From NCBI RefSeq assembly GCF_001183605.1, contig NZ_LFXJ01000008.1:248001-312000 (forward strand): a stretch of 64,000 bases of DNA, read 5' to 3'. Numbering within the stretch: position 1 is the stretch's first letter; the number at the start of each line of letters is the position of its first letter. Position numbers and translations under genes: made by a program. The notes beneath the pieces are model-generated. The model searched no databases. It worked only from the letters and a program-made list of their open reading frames with translations, and had not been told where the DNA came from. This document shows positions 52,883 through 62,167 of the stretch, piece by piece. The DNA is from Lysinibacillus xylanilyticus (lineage in GTDB: Bacteria > Bacillota > Bacilli > Bacillales_A > Planococcaceae).

Positions 52883-53056
52883 ATGGATATCGCAGGTTTA
52901 TCAATGGCAATGAATCAAGCAACTTTAATACAAAATGTATCTCTTGCTGTAACGAAACAGGCAATGGAGATGCAACAGCAAAATTCAGAACAATTAGTTG
53001 AAATGTTAGATGCTCCACATCCTACAGCCGGACATACAATTGACGTTCAAGTATGA
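52883..53056 (+). CDS. YjfB-like small protein, 57 aa
   Basis: AGGAGGTGGACTAA lies immediately before ATG 52883 and the frame runs to TGA 53054. The product starts MDIAGLSMAMNQATLIQNVS, continues with KQAMEMQQQNSEQLVEML and ends TAGHTIDVQV. This is the pattern of the YjfB family, annotated as putative motility proteins, about 60 residues long. The N-terminal helix and the central Gln/Met-rich helix are typical. No motility gene is nearby, so its role here is unknown. A GGTAGCTT/AAGCTACC hairpin follows at 53066. Confidence 0.85.
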   Translation: MDIAGLSMAMNQATLIQNVSLAVTKQAMEMQQQNSEQLVEMLDAPHPTAGHTIDVQV

Positions 53057-53064
53057 TGAAGCAA

Positions 53065-53093
53065 AGGTAGCTTGAAATTAGAAGCTACCTCTA
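53065..53093 (+). terminator. hairpin after the YjfB-like gene
   Basis: AGGTAGCTT, loop GAAATTAG, AAGCTACCT. The following T-rich stretch is weak, so termination is likely but not certain. Confidence 0.6.
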
Positions 53094-53109
53094 TCTTTGT
53101 GTCTAGTGA

Positions 53110-53166
53110 TGGTAGATTTAACTTCTTTCAGCGGATGTCACGGAAAAATGCCGAGGCATAATTGAT
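53110..53166 (+). repeat. short interspersed repeat fragment
   Basis: ATTTAACTTCTTTCAGCGG, ATGTCACGGA and AATGCCGAGGCATAATTGAT: the two end modules of the long element joined with the middle missing. Confidence 0.6.
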
Positions 53167-53268
53167 AAAGTAAGTAAAAGCACTAAAATTCAACTTTTTT
53201 TCAATAGTAAAAACTACCAATATTACGATATACTATTTATTAATAACATTTTAAGGAGGTGGGATTTG

Positions 53269-54927
53269 TTGAAGAAGATTCCATACATACTAACGATTTT
53301 GTTACTAGCGATTCTCGGGTTCTCATCAAATCAAACAGCACATGCTGCCCAAATGGTGACTGGAACTTTTGTCGATGTAACATTTTCAGAATATGCAAAT
53401 TCCAATGGGGTAATAGAAAAAAAGCTTAGTAAAATTACTTTGCAAAATGATAGCGGTCGTCAGGTTACATACAATATAAATAATAGTGCCCGCCTGTATA
53501 TTAATAATACAGAGACAACAATTGAAGGCTTTAAGATGGGGATGAAAGTAGAAGCGGAAATTTCCCTACGAAGTGTTGTTGAGCTTCGAGGTACTTCTAA
53601 TTCTACAAAAGAAACAGAATCTCCAACAGCTGCACAAAATACTAAAACACTTGCTGGGGTAGTGACAAGTATTGATCCAAATGGACTATTCATTATGCTG
53701 AAGTCAGATTTTGGAGAAGAAACAACCTATTATATAAATAAAGATACAAACTACCAAAAAAACTCCTCTGCAGTCGATATTAGTGCATTATATGTAGGGG
53801 ATCGTGTTAAGCTTAGCCTTAAAAATCGAAACACATCCATTGTCACGAAGATTGAAATTAGTGAGACGGGTACATTAGTTGAAAACCTATATAAAGGTGA
53901 GATTCAAACGGTTAATGCCAACGCAAATAAATTAACTGTCAAAAACCAACATGCTTTTATAAATTGGCAATTTGGTTCTGATACAACAACGGCTTTATCA
54001 ACGATGAATTTTTCATCGAAGGTTCCGGTATATGTTGGAAACACAAAAATTAATAAAGATCAATTGAAAAATTACATTGGTAGTGAAGCATATTATGCAA
54101 CAGTTAAACAATTTGGCAAAGAAGTGATTGAAAAGATTGTTGTATTGAAAAACGATGAGCGAACTTACTATGAGCCTATGCTTTCTGTAGATAGTAAATA
54201 TCAATTATTAAAACTTAAATATGCTGGCACATTATACTTCCACGATGGAACGATTTTAATTAGAAATGGTCGTTTAATTGAACCTACTGGTTTATTAGCT
54301 TATGGTACAGCTTTTGTTATTTCGGACGGTGCTGCACGTGATCATTATGCTCAAGTTGTCCAAGTAACAAGTGATAGCTTTATGTCACCAAACTTAGCAG
54401 GTCATGAATTATATTATGGACGCTTATCACAAGCAGATGGCTATCTAATCGAAATTGATGATGCGCTAAAGATCGAGTCAAATGTCTTCAAGAAAACAGA
54501 GCGTACTGTACTATCTGTTAGTAATTCAACAAAAGCAAAAGTAGATGATGGTAACAAAACATTTAATGTCATTCCTGATATTGAGCTTCATTTATACGAA
54601 GGGGAATATGGATACTTCTATGTGAAGGATGGTCATGTACAGGCCCTTCATATTCTTAATAAAGCTAAGCCAGTTGCACCATTAATGTTAACTGGTAAAC
54701 TACAGTCAGTTAAATCGAAATACCCAGCTATAATCAATGTGAAGAGTGTTAGTCAATGGCAAAATGGTCGTTGGTATGAAGCTGGTGAAATGGTTGATAT
54801 GAATATTGACCAAGCAACAATTATTAAAGCTGGTAAAGTTATTCAAGCATCTGAATTAAAACCTGCTGATCGTTTAGTAGTATTATCAGATCGTTTTGTT
54901 AAAGCTCATCTAATATTAGTTGATTAA
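53269..54927 (+). CDS. secreted surface protein, beta-rich
   Basis: 552 residues. A signal peptide (KKIPYILTILLLAILGF, cleavage near AHA-A) precedes a long beta-rich mature region with repeated OB-like strands such as VTGTFVDVTFSEY, LAGVVTSIDPNGLFIML, KGEIQTVNANANKLTV and LTGKLQSVKSKYPAII. These recurring units of about 70-120 residues suggest a repeated small domain. There is no SLH, LPXTG or catalytic motif. The start is TTG 53269 or 53266, after AAGGAGGTGGG. It precedes two SLH-related proteins and may assemble with them, which is inferred from position only. Confidence 0.75.
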   Translation: MKKIPYILTILLLAILGFSSNQTAHAAQMVTGTFVDVTFSEYANSNGVIEKKLSKITLQNDSGRQVTYNINNSARLYINNTETTIEGFKMGMKVEAEISLRSVVELRGTSNSTKETESPTAAQNTKTLAGVVTSIDPNGLFIMLKSDFGEETTYYINKDTNYQKNSSAVDISALYVGDRVKLSLKNRNTSIVTKIEISETGTLVENLYKGEIQTVNANANKLTVKNQHAFINWQFGSDTTTALSTMNFSSKVPVYVGNTKINKDQLKNYIGSEAYYATVKQFGKEVIEKIVVLKNDERTYYEPMLSVDSKYQLLKLKYAGTLYFHDGTILIRNGRLIEPTGLLAYGTAFVISDGAARDHYAQVVQVTSDSFMSPNLAGHELYYGRLSQADGYLIEIDDALKIESNVFKKTERTVLSVSNSTKAKVDDGNKTFNVIPDIELHLYEGEYGYFYVKDGHVQALHILNKAKPVAPLMLTGKLQSVKSKYPAIINVKSVSQWQNGRWYEAGEMVDMNIDQATIIKAGKVIQASELKPADRLVVLSDRFVKAHLILVD

Positions 54928-54934
54928 TTTCCTT

Positions 54935-55085
54935 CAGAAAATCTTTTTTGTAACGAAAGTGAAACGGCAGTTACAGAAGTCTCCCACCTCTATAAGTGGC
55001 GAGATGAATACGGATATAAGCTACTTTCAGCGGGTGTTTGGACACCCGCTGAAATAGAGGAACTCAGCTACGAATAATTGATTAA
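54935..55085 (+). repeat. interspersed element copy
   Basis: TTCCTTCAGAAAATC, TTTTTTGTAACGAAAGTG, GTTACAGAAGTCTCCCACC, TTTCAGCGGGTGTTTGGACA with ACCCGCTGAAAT (a stem GCGGGTGT/ACACCCGC). It matches the elements at 47555 and 63575. The end contains GAATAATTGATT. From 55090 to 55329 there is no gene; the open frame from 55261 has no ribosome site. Confidence 0.7.
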
Positions 55086-55329
55086 ATGAGAATCTATGAG
55101 TCTTCTACGAGTATATTTCCGATGAAGGTATTCGAGTGTCGCTTCTGAAGGATAATCTTGTGGCACGAGTAAAAGGCGAGCAAATATTAACCTTAAATTT
55201 TTCAGGTGTGTTGATAAAAGTAGATAACAATGGTTAATCAATGCACCTGATTATTTTGTAATGTTGAAGAAATTATTGACAGCACCAGATCCGGATATGT
55301 ATGGATTGAAAGAGAGGGACAAAAAAAGA

Positions 55330-56781
55330 ATGCGAAAACATTTATCTAAAATAATGTTAGTGGTCCTTGCTGTATTTGCTATTGGAGCTACTATCCCAGA
55401 AAATGCATCAGCTGCTTCATTAGAAACAACAGGTGCTGTAAAAAATGAATATACATATGAGGAAGCTGTTTTCATAACAGGAACACCCATTATATTTAAA
55501 GGCACTAGTAAAGACATTAATATTACAAAAAAAGAATCTAAAGGAAAGTTAACTGAAACATATAGTTTAAAGTTAAAAGCAAGTAACGGTGCTACATTGA
55601 CACGAAATATTGCATATGAATCAGATGTTGTAGATTATGCTACGATTGGTCAAAAAACATCGAATGGTGTTGTGAAAAAATATACAGAGAAAATTGTTGT
55701 TGGGAAAACAACATATTCATTGGTTGATTATCAATTTTCACAAGGGACTGTAACGGACAATCGTGTAGCCTCTGATTATTTCTCAGGTAATGTGATTTCG
55801 AGAAAAACATATGCCTATCAAACCGGGACTGGAAAAAATGCGGTCCAAAATACTGTAACAATTGATACCGATAGTCGTCATGCTGGCTATGAAAACTTCT
55901 GGGGAGCAACAGAAACACAAATTACAGAAGATGTTTATAATTATAGCGATGGTAAGACAAGCCATGTGAAAAATCGTGTATCTACAAGCAAATCACGTGT
56001 ACTAAACTATGAAGAAAACCTAGGGAGTTTAGGGAGCTTTGATGGTGGATATGCGGTAGTAAGTGAAAAGGATGTTATTTCTGAATATACGTATGATTTA
56101 GCCTCTGGACAACAAGGTACTATGGACTTAGATACTGAATACATGCCGACAATTGAACGTCTAATCATTCCTAAGTTCCGCGATTTATCAAATCATTATG
56201 CGAAACAAGCTATTGAAAAATTATACTCTTTAGGTATTTACTCTGATGCAAGTAACTTCTTCTCACCAAATACCCCTATGAAGCGTATTGACTTTACAGC
56301 GGCGATTGGAAAGGCAGTTGACTTACGTGTAATGGCAGCACCGAAAACGAAAAAATCGACAACTACTGCAAGTATTTTTAAAGATATCAAGCGTTCAGTA
56401 AAAGATTATGCCTATATTGAGTCTGCGGTTCATAAAGGTGTTATTAAAGGTGTATCACCTGAGTATTTCAAGCCTGATCATCCAATTACTCGAGCACAAG
56501 CTGCTACGATTTATGTGCGTGCCTTAGGGCTTGAGAATAAAGCGCCAGATCCAGGCTATATAACAAAGTTTAAGGATGATGCGCAAATTCCAGCCTACGC
56601 AAGAGACGGTATTTACATTGTAAATGAGTTAGGCTTAATGACTGGTGACCCTGCAGGTCGATTTAATCCAAATCAACCATTAACGCGGGCAGAAGCATCA
56701 GTAGTACTAGAACGTTTTTTGAATTATTTAGAAAATGATTTAAAACAAAACTATCGAGATGACATATTGTTCTTTAATTAA
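55330..56781 (+). CDS. S-layer-homology (SLH) surface protein
   Basis: 483 residues. A signal peptide (MRKHLSKIMLVVLAVFAIG ... ASAAS) is followed by ~250 residues of Thr/Ser/Tyr-rich beta sequence with no known domain, and then three SLH domains at about 280-340, 347-405 and 413-470 (KFRDLSNHYAKQAIEKLYSLG, shortened; DIKRSVKDYAYIESAVHKG; FKDDAQIPAYARDGIYIV). SLH domains attach to pyruvylated secondary cell-wall polymer. ATG 55330 is chosen as the start of the signal peptide; GAGAGGG is 11 bases upstream. The next surface gene begins 19 bases after its stop. Confidence 0.88.
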   Translation: MRKHLSKIMLVVLAVFAIGATIPENASAASLETTGAVKNEYTYEEAVFITGTPIIFKGTSKDINITKKESKGKLTETYSLKLKASNGATLTRNIAYESDVVDYATIGQKTSNGVVKKYTEKIVVGKTTYSLVDYQFSQGTVTDNRVASDYFSGNVISRKTYAYQTGTGKNAVQNTVTIDTDSRHAGYENFWGATETQITEDVYNYSDGKTSHVKNRVSTSKSRVLNYEENLGSLGSFDGGYAVVSEKDVISEYTYDLASGQQGTMDLDTEYMPTIERLIIPKFRDLSNHYAKQAIEKLYSLGIYSDASNFFSPNTPMKRIDFTAAIGKAVDLRVMAAPKTKKSTTTASIFKDIKRSVKDYAYIESAVHKGVIKGVSPEYFKPDHPITRAQAATIYVRALGLENKAPDPGYITKFKDDAQIPAYARDGIYIVNELGLMTGDPAGRFNPNQPLTRAEASVVLERFLNYLENDLKQNYRDDILFFN

Positions 56782-56800
56782 AGAAAGGACTGAACAATAA

Positions 56801-59704
56801 ATGACGTATGCTAAAAAAGCATTTCTATCCATGCTATGTTTCGTACTAATCCTGATGACATCAGCTCCGGCTGTAACACAGGCGGCTACGAAAATTAATG
56901 ATGTACCAACTAATAATAGTAAATTCAAAGCTATTTCATGGGCAGTCGATAATGATTTACTCTCATTGAATAGCGCTAATAACTTTTTACCTAATGAGCA
57001 GCTAACTGAGCAAGAGCTTGTTGTCATGTTTGCAAAACTGGATCGAAACTATGCATTAACATATAACGACAGTGTAGCTTATAACTTCTATAGCGATTTT
57101 TATTTACCTTTTAATGGTACCTACACAACTGCTAATCGTACAAAGGCTGTTACACGTGGACAATTTGCGCGTATATATGCTGCCTTTAAAGGTTTAGATT
57201 TAGATGAGCCTCAGGCGGTTCAATATTTATACACAAATGAGATTTCAACAGGAAGCACTGGTAATAAGACATTTGCCAATTTCAATCCTTCTACAAAACT
57301 AACTCGAGGAGATAGTGCTGAATTTTTATACCGCAGTGTACAAAACAGCAGCTTTGCTGTACTAGGATTAAAACGTACTGCAGCAGGCCGTGATAACGAT
57401 AATATTACATTACCTCCAGGCTTTATGGGCTCAAGCAATACAGAATTTGAAGAGCCAAAGGATAATAACAATGATTTTACTGGACCGGAGTATGTGAATA
57501 ATGCGCTACAAAGTATTGATGTTGAAAAAACAGATTTAATCGCAAATGGCCAAGATTCAACACTCATTACTGTATCTTTAAAAGCTTGTAATGGTGATCC
57601 ATTACCTGATGATAAATCTTATACATTCCGAGTAACTTCATCATATGGTGCAAAAATTGTTGACACATCTGGTGAAGCTGTTCGAAATGTACAATCAGAT
57701 GGCTCCACTGTCTCTGCGATTGTGATAGCGCCAAAATTAACAAAATCTGTACGTGATACAATCTCATTTGAGCTTATTAACAACACAGATCCTAATATGA
57801 AATGTCTTGTAGGTGAAAAACTTAATGCACATGTCCGTTACTCACCTCAGCCGGAAATGCGCATTGATTATCAAGTGTATGATCCAGCAAACACTGATGA
57901 TGAAAATGGAAATGTCACACCTCCATATGTACCGTATGAAAAATTACCAGAGTTCTTTACAGAAAATATTATTAACGTCCATTGGATTGATAGAGAAAAG
58001 AAACTATTTAGTATTGGGCAGCAAACAAATGTAACAAATTCTCTTGGAAATGTTGAAAATAAATATTTACAATATGGTGGCAGTGATACAAAATACCCTG
58101 CATTAGGCTATGAAAATGCCATTTTACAGTTTGAAAACTATAATATTTCCGTTTGGCTGTTCGAAGAGATTGTTGAAAAACGCTTGAAGGATTCGGTTAA
58201 TGATACGATTGAAATTATGTATATGATTTCAGATGATGGGCGTCCAATTTATCGTATTCAAGGAATTGATGATGCAATTGCCTCACAGGTTGAGAACATT
58301 AACCCAGTCGGTGCTATTATTCAACTTATGGGTTATTTGCCAGATGAGAAAAAGCTGACGCTTGAACATTATGATAGTGTTATGAAAATTTATGCTATTT
58401 TTACAAGCTTGAGTAACTATGATCGAACAGTATTATTAAAATACCAAGGTGGTAAATTGCTCGGTCAAGTAGAAGCCTATAAAAAACGAGTGGAAGCATT
58501 AAAGGAAAGTGCAGATGCGGCATCAAGACCGTCTGGAAAAGATCGTTATACTAAGGTAATGGTTACATTAGTAAGACCAGGTGGGGAAATTATTACTGAC
58601 TACCAAGGAACAGTAAAAATTAAATTTGATGGTGTTGAGAAAACAGCTTCATTTGTTACAAACACTTCGGATTATTTAAATAATACTGGAAGCCCAGGTA
58701 CAGCTGTAGCGTACTTTGACTCAGTTATTTATGGGAAATCAAAAGCTGAAGCAACATTAGTAAACAAAATAGATCCTCGTTATGCAACAATTTTGAAGGA
58801 TTTAAAAGATAAAACAATTACAAAGGAAATTTTCACAAATCCTTACTTTAGTAAAAATTCTTGTTCTTTAGCAACAGAGGTCGCTTACGTAGTTGATTAC
58901 TCTGCTTCCATGAAAGCTTCTGACCAAACAAATTATCGCGGTAAGAAAATGATGGAAGTAATCGATCAAATCAAGGCTAAAAATAATATTGTTATTGAAA
59001 CAAATACAAAAGCTACTATTCTTGGAGAAGGCAGTACAGCCAATGTCTTGAAAAAAGATCTATATAAAGCATCAAAAGAGAAAGGTGCTACAGATATTTT
59101 TGCAGGTATAGATCTCGCTCTGTCTAAATTCTCAAATGACTCGAAAACTTCAAAAGCTATAATTGTCGTATCAGACGGTAAAACAAGTAAATCTAAAATG
59201 ACAAAAGTGCTGAACGATGCGAAAAATAAAGGGGTTAAGGTTTACACTGTAAGTATGGGTAAAAAATCACAAGTCAATGATGCAATTTTAATGCAACTGG
59301 CTGCTGAAACTGGTGGTACTTATTACCACGCAATCGATAACTTACAATTACATCACGTATTCCAAAAAATTATTGATTCAATTTTATGTAAAACACCATC
59401 TTCAAGTTGCGTGAATCCTGAAAATTTATTTGAAGAAGCGACAGTCACTCTACGCAAAGGCAATATTACAATGAATGCAAGAATTGATGGTAATTGCTCT
59501 AATGTTGCAAAGGTTAATGTGCGATTCCCTTCTTTAAGTGGAGATGTGCAATTTGAATTGAATAAGCGTAGTGATAGTGTCTACATGCTAACAAAAACAG
59601 TTCAAACGATGCAGGACTTCAAAGTTAATAATGAGATTGAATTTGTTGCATATGATAAAGACGGTAAAATTATAGCTATAAAAACCGTGACAATAACAGA
59701 TTAA
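56801..59704 (+). CDS. large surface protein: SLH-like N-terminus, Ig-like and von Willebrand A domains
   Basis: 967 residues. A signal peptide (KKAFLSMLCFVLILMTSAP) leads into SLH-like repeats (residues ~30-200: FKAISWAVDNDLLSL, VTRGQFARIYAAFKGL, FNPSTKLTRGDSAEFLYR). An invasin/Big-like domain follows at ~236-330 (IDVEKTDLIANGQDSTLI), then a middle region with no family. A von Willebrand A domain at ~690-880 has the metal-ion motif DYSASMKAS and IVVSDGKTSKS. Four or more cysteines lie in the second half. Such proteins adhere to partners or surfaces. AAAGAAAGGACTG lies close before the ATG. It is probably cotranscribed with the preceding SLH gene. Confidence 0.87.
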   Translation: MTYAKKAFLSMLCFVLILMTSAPAVTQAATKINDVPTNNSKFKAISWAVDNDLLSLNSANNFLPNEQLTEQELVVMFAKLDRNYALTYNDSVAYNFYSDFYLPFNGTYTTANRTKAVTRGQFARIYAAFKGLDLDEPQAVQYLYTNEISTGSTGNKTFANFNPSTKLTRGDSAEFLYRSVQNSSFAVLGLKRTAAGRDNDNITLPPGFMGSSNTEFEEPKDNNNDFTGPEYVNNALQSIDVEKTDLIANGQDSTLITVSLKACNGDPLPDDKSYTFRVTSSYGAKIVDTSGEAVRNVQSDGSTVSAIVIAPKLTKSVRDTISFELINNTDPNMKCLVGEKLNAHVRYSPQPEMRIDYQVYDPANTDDENGNVTPPYVPYEKLPEFFTENIINVHWIDREKKLFSIGQQTNVTNSLGNVENKYLQYGGSDTKYPALGYENAILQFENYNISVWLFEEIVEKRLKDSVNDTIEIMYMISDDGRPIYRIQGIDDAIASQVENINPVGAIIQLMGYLPDEKKLTLEHYDSVMKIYAIFTSLSNYDRTVLLKYQGGKLLGQVEAYKKRVEALKESADAASRPSGKDRYTKVMVTLVRPGGEIITDYQGTVKIKFDGVEKTASFVTNTSDYLNNTGSPGTAVAYFDSVIYGKSKAEATLVNKIDPRYATILKDLKDKTITKEIFTNPYFSKNSCSLATEVAYVVDYSASMKASDQTNYRGKKMMEVIDQIKAKNNIVIETNTKATILGEGSTANVLKKDLYKASKEKGATDIFAGIDLALSKFSNDSKTSKAIIVVSDGKTSKSKMTKVLNDAKNKGVKVYTVSMGKKSQVNDAILMQLAAETGGTYYHAIDNLQLHHVFQKIIDSILCKTPSSSCVNPENLFEEATVTLRKGNITMNARIDGNCSNVAKVNVRFPSLSGDVQFELNKRSDSVYMLTKTVQTMQDFKVNNEIEFVAYDKDGKIIAIKTVTITD

Positions 59705-59722
59705 TAGATAAAAGTTGTTTTT

Positions 59723-59760
59723 AAGCTGAACTAATTCTAACAATTAGTTCAGCTTTTTTA
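59723..59760 (+). terminator. intrinsic terminator after the VWA protein
   Basis: AAGCTGAACTAATT, loop CTAACA, AATTAGTTCAGCTT, then TTTTT. Confidence 0.9.
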
Positions 59761-59941
59761 CTCTAGATGAAATATTCATATAGTAATTACCTACGTGGGG
59801 GTGATTGCTATGAATTATTTAGTTTGGTTTCGTTACTAAAATAGCAAGGAATATGAGAATACTATATCGAATAAGAAAAATATGGTGAGCCTGTTTACGG
59901 ATAATATTGAAAGTCATACTCGCACTTTTGGGGGGATTATT

Positions 59942-60724
59942 ATGGTTAAGGACTCGTGGTTTACGATTCAGGAAATCGATTATAAAACATTCGCAATTAG
60001 TGAATATGGACATTGGGAAAAGGTGCATTCATTTCTATTAGTCGGCAATGAAAAAGCAGTTCTTATTGATACTGGTCTTGGAATAGATAATATTAAACGC
60101 ATAACGGATCAATTGACTGATTTGCCGATTATTGTTTTAACAACTCATGTGCATGCTGATCATATTGGAAACCATGGAGAATTTGAAAATATTTATGTTC
60201 ATGAAGCTGACTCTGATTGGTTAACTAATGGTATTAAAGGATTGACCATAGAACAAATAAGAAGAGATATTAGTAGGGATATAACAATTCCTACTCCAAA
60301 AACATTTAATCCGGAAACATATAAACCATATCAAGGAACACCAACTGGCTTATTACAGGATGGTGATATGATTGATATAGGGAATAGAGAATTAATTATT
60401 CATCATACTCCTGGGCATTCTCCAGGTCATATATGTGTTTTTGACAAAACTAACGGATATTTGTTTACCGGTGATTTACTTTATGATGAAACACCTATTT
60501 ATGCTTTTTATCCTTCTACTAACCCTATTGATTTAGTCGATTCCTGGGAAAAGATATCAAAGATCCCATATGTCACAAAAATTTATGGTTCACATAATAC
60601 ATTAGGTCTTGAACCAAGTATCCTACAAGAACTCGTAAACGCAGTTAAGGAACTTAAAGAAAAGGATCTAGTAAAGTTTGGAACAGGGATTCATAAATTT
60701 AAAGGGTTTAGTGTACAGTTTTAA
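59942..60724 (+). CDS. metallo-beta-lactamase-fold hydrolase
   Basis: 260 residues, cytosolic. Two-metal site motifs: THVHADHIGNHG (HxHxDH), HTPGHSPGHICV, FTGDLLYD (the bridging Asp) and the late GSHNTLG histidine. This fits the glyoxalase-II-like/MBL-fold hydrolase group rather than antibiotic-degrading enzymes, since there is no signal peptide. ATG 59942 has GGGGGGA about 7 bases upstream; the ATG at 59882 lacks a ribosome site. A 9-codon open frame with its own GGGGGTGA at 59810 precedes it. Substrate unknown. Confidence 0.88.
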   Translation: MVKDSWFTIQEIDYKTFAISEYGHWEKVHSFLLVGNEKAVLIDTGLGIDNIKRITDQLTDLPIIVLTTHVHADHIGNHGEFENIYVHEADSDWLTNGIKGLTIEQIRRDISRDITIPTPKTFNPETYKPYQGTPTGLLQDGDMIDIGNRELIIHHTPGHSPGHICVFDKTNGYLFTGDLLYDETPIYAFYPSTNPIDLVDSWEKISKIPYVTKIYGSHNTLGLEPSILQELVNAVKELKEKDLVKFGTGIHKFKGFSVQF

Positions 60725-60750
60725 TTTTTTCTTGAACGGAGATATAAGCT

Positions 60751-60782
60751 CACCGCCTTTCATAGAAGGCGGTGGTTTTTTA
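60751..60782 (+). terminator. intrinsic terminator
   Basis: ACCGCCTT, loop TCATAG, AAGGCGGT, GGTTTTTTAA. Confidence 0.9.
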
Positions 60783-60864
60783 ATTATGGTGATACCCTTA
60801 TCCATTTAATAATTTTAATGAAATCGGGGATATTACACCTAAAGATATTTTGAGGTGGAGACAA

Positions 60865-61398
60865 ATGGGTAGAACTGTTTATCTTTTCTTAGTTTCATTT
60901 TGTACACTTTTTTTATTAACATTACATGTATCTGCAAAGGATAAGCCAAGTCCTTATGAAAAAATATATTCCGAAATAGGATATAAATCGGTGGAAAAAG
61001 CAGTGAGTGATTTTGAACAACATTTTAATCAAAAACTAAAACTACCTCTTAGAGTACCCCCTATAAGCTTTACACATCATTTTGGACGATTCTCCGATTC
61101 AAAGTATGAAGGCAATGACGCATTTGAAGTGACACTTATCAATGACCAATTATCCGAAAATCACTATAAAATTGATATTCGTCCACTTAAGTATAAATTG
61201 CCTCTTAGAGAGAAATATGTAGTAAAAACTTATGAATTAAAAAATGGGATTGTGGCCACATATATGACCATTTCAGGTTTTAATGTGCTTGTTTTCGAGA
61301 GAGACAATTTGCAGTATATGCTAAGTATAGATAAACGAGTTTCAAATAAAGTAACCCCTGAAACTTTAGTGGACATAGCCAATTCTATTGATTATTAA
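60865..61398 (+). CDS. small exported protein, 177 aa
   Basis: An N-terminal signal peptide (TVYLFLVSFCTLFLLTLHV, cleavage near VSA-KD) is followed by ~150 residues with no domain I can name. Visible motifs include LRVPPISFTHHFGRF and YKIDIRPLKYKLPL, then a C-terminal FNVLVFERDNLQYMLSIDK and the end LVDIANSIDY. The tail resembles the end of DUF4367-type domains found in sporulation and cell-envelope proteins, but that is a weak impression. ATG 60865 has GAGGTGGAGA just upstream. It is monocistronic, with a terminator at 61494. Confidence 0.75.
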   Translation: MGRTVYLFLVSFCTLFLLTLHVSAKDKPSPYEKIYSEIGYKSVEKAVSDFEQHFNQKLKLPLRVPPISFTHHFGRFSDSKYEGNDAFEVTLINDQLSENHYKIDIRPLKYKLPLREKYVVKTYELKNGIVATYMTISGFNVLVFERDNLQYMLSIDKRVSNKVTPETLVDIANSIDY

Positions 61399-61493
61399 AT
61401 GGACCAGATAAATTATTTCATTTTTGACTTAAGAGTAAAATTAGCCTGTTAAAGATAATTCAACAATTCTATTTTAGGAGACATAATGAAGTA

Positions 61494-61530
61494 AAAGGGT
61501 TCACACAGTTTTGTGTATGAATCCTTTTTG
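61494..61530 (+). terminator. intrinsic terminator
   Basis: AAAGGGTTCACACA, GTTT loop, TGTGTATGAATCCTTTTT, a stem with one bulge and a T run. Confidence 0.85.
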
Positions 61531-61550
61531 CTCTTTGGCAGGTGGATGTC

Positions 61551-61655
61551 GATAAAATTTAGAAGTTGCGTGATAAAACATGAAAGTTAATCGATAAATT
61601 TCAAAAGTTGAGCGATAAAACGTAAAAGTGTTTCGATAAAACTCAAAAGTTGGAC
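61551..61655 (+). repeat. five tandem 21-bp repeats
   Basis: CGATAAAATTTAGAAGTTG and four more units start at 61551, 61572, 61593, 61614 and 61635. Consensus is CGATAAAAnnnAAAAGTTGnn. The 21-bp period is two helical turns and also a whole number of codons. Units differ at several positions, so this array is older than the one at 43410. Confidence 0.8.
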
Positions 61656-61687
61656 GACATTTTGTTAAAACGTATATCATGTGGATA

Positions 61688-61992
61688 AGTTGATTGTAGT
61701 GGAGGCTTGGCGACTCCTTGGGGATCAGCGAAAAGAGGAACGAAGGCTAAAACCATCACATCCTGTGATAACGCCTTCGTGACCAACATCGGTGCTGCTG
61801 CCGCTTCGCTTTCGCGCAAAAAACATCTGTTGGCCCGAGACCCTGCAGCGAAGCGGATGTTTTCTGTGCGAAAGCGTAGCAACAGCAACAATAAAAGCGG
61901 CTCATCGGACGCCCCCAGGAAGCTTTGTTCTGTGCAAAAGCGTAGCGACAGCAACAACAACAAAAGCGCCCGGAGGGAACGGAAATCAACCA
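61688..61992 (+). repeat. MITE-like element, full copy upstream of hemA
   Basis: Left end GTTGATTGTAGTGGAGGC, TTGGCGACTCC; internal ACATCCTGTGATAACGCC stem; two GCGAAAGCGTAGC cores; right end GCGCCCGGAGGGAACGG and AATCAACCACACG. It matches the 15253 element in the same module order but carries no tandem expansion. Confidence 0.75.
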
Positions 61993-62136
61993 CACGTTTT
62001 GGTAATGATCCATTAAAAGACAATGTTCTGGACAAACATTAAATTTGAAACAGAACGTATAATTTGTTACACTTAGTTTATAATAATTCTAATGTAGATG
62101 ACGAATTTCAGTTCTTCATGACATGTTCACAAATTA

Positions 62137-62167
62137 TTGCTGAACTCTTGTCGAACTGTGCTATAAT
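62137..62167 (+). promoter_or_regulatory. candidate hemA promoter
   Basis: TATAAT (62162-62167) with a TTGCTG at 62137-62142 (19-base spacer, slightly long). It lies 36 bp before the hemA start. Confidence 0.5.

Noticed and set aside
59810-59839. 9-codon open frame with a GGGGGTGA ribosome site upstream of the MBL-fold hydrolase
   Set aside because: It might be a leader peptide, but without conservation data or an attenuator structure next to it I cannot support a call.
61643-62042. Open frames rich in Ser/Arg/Leu across the MITE-like element
   Set aside because: They follow the repeat composition, occur on both strands and have no ribosome sites.
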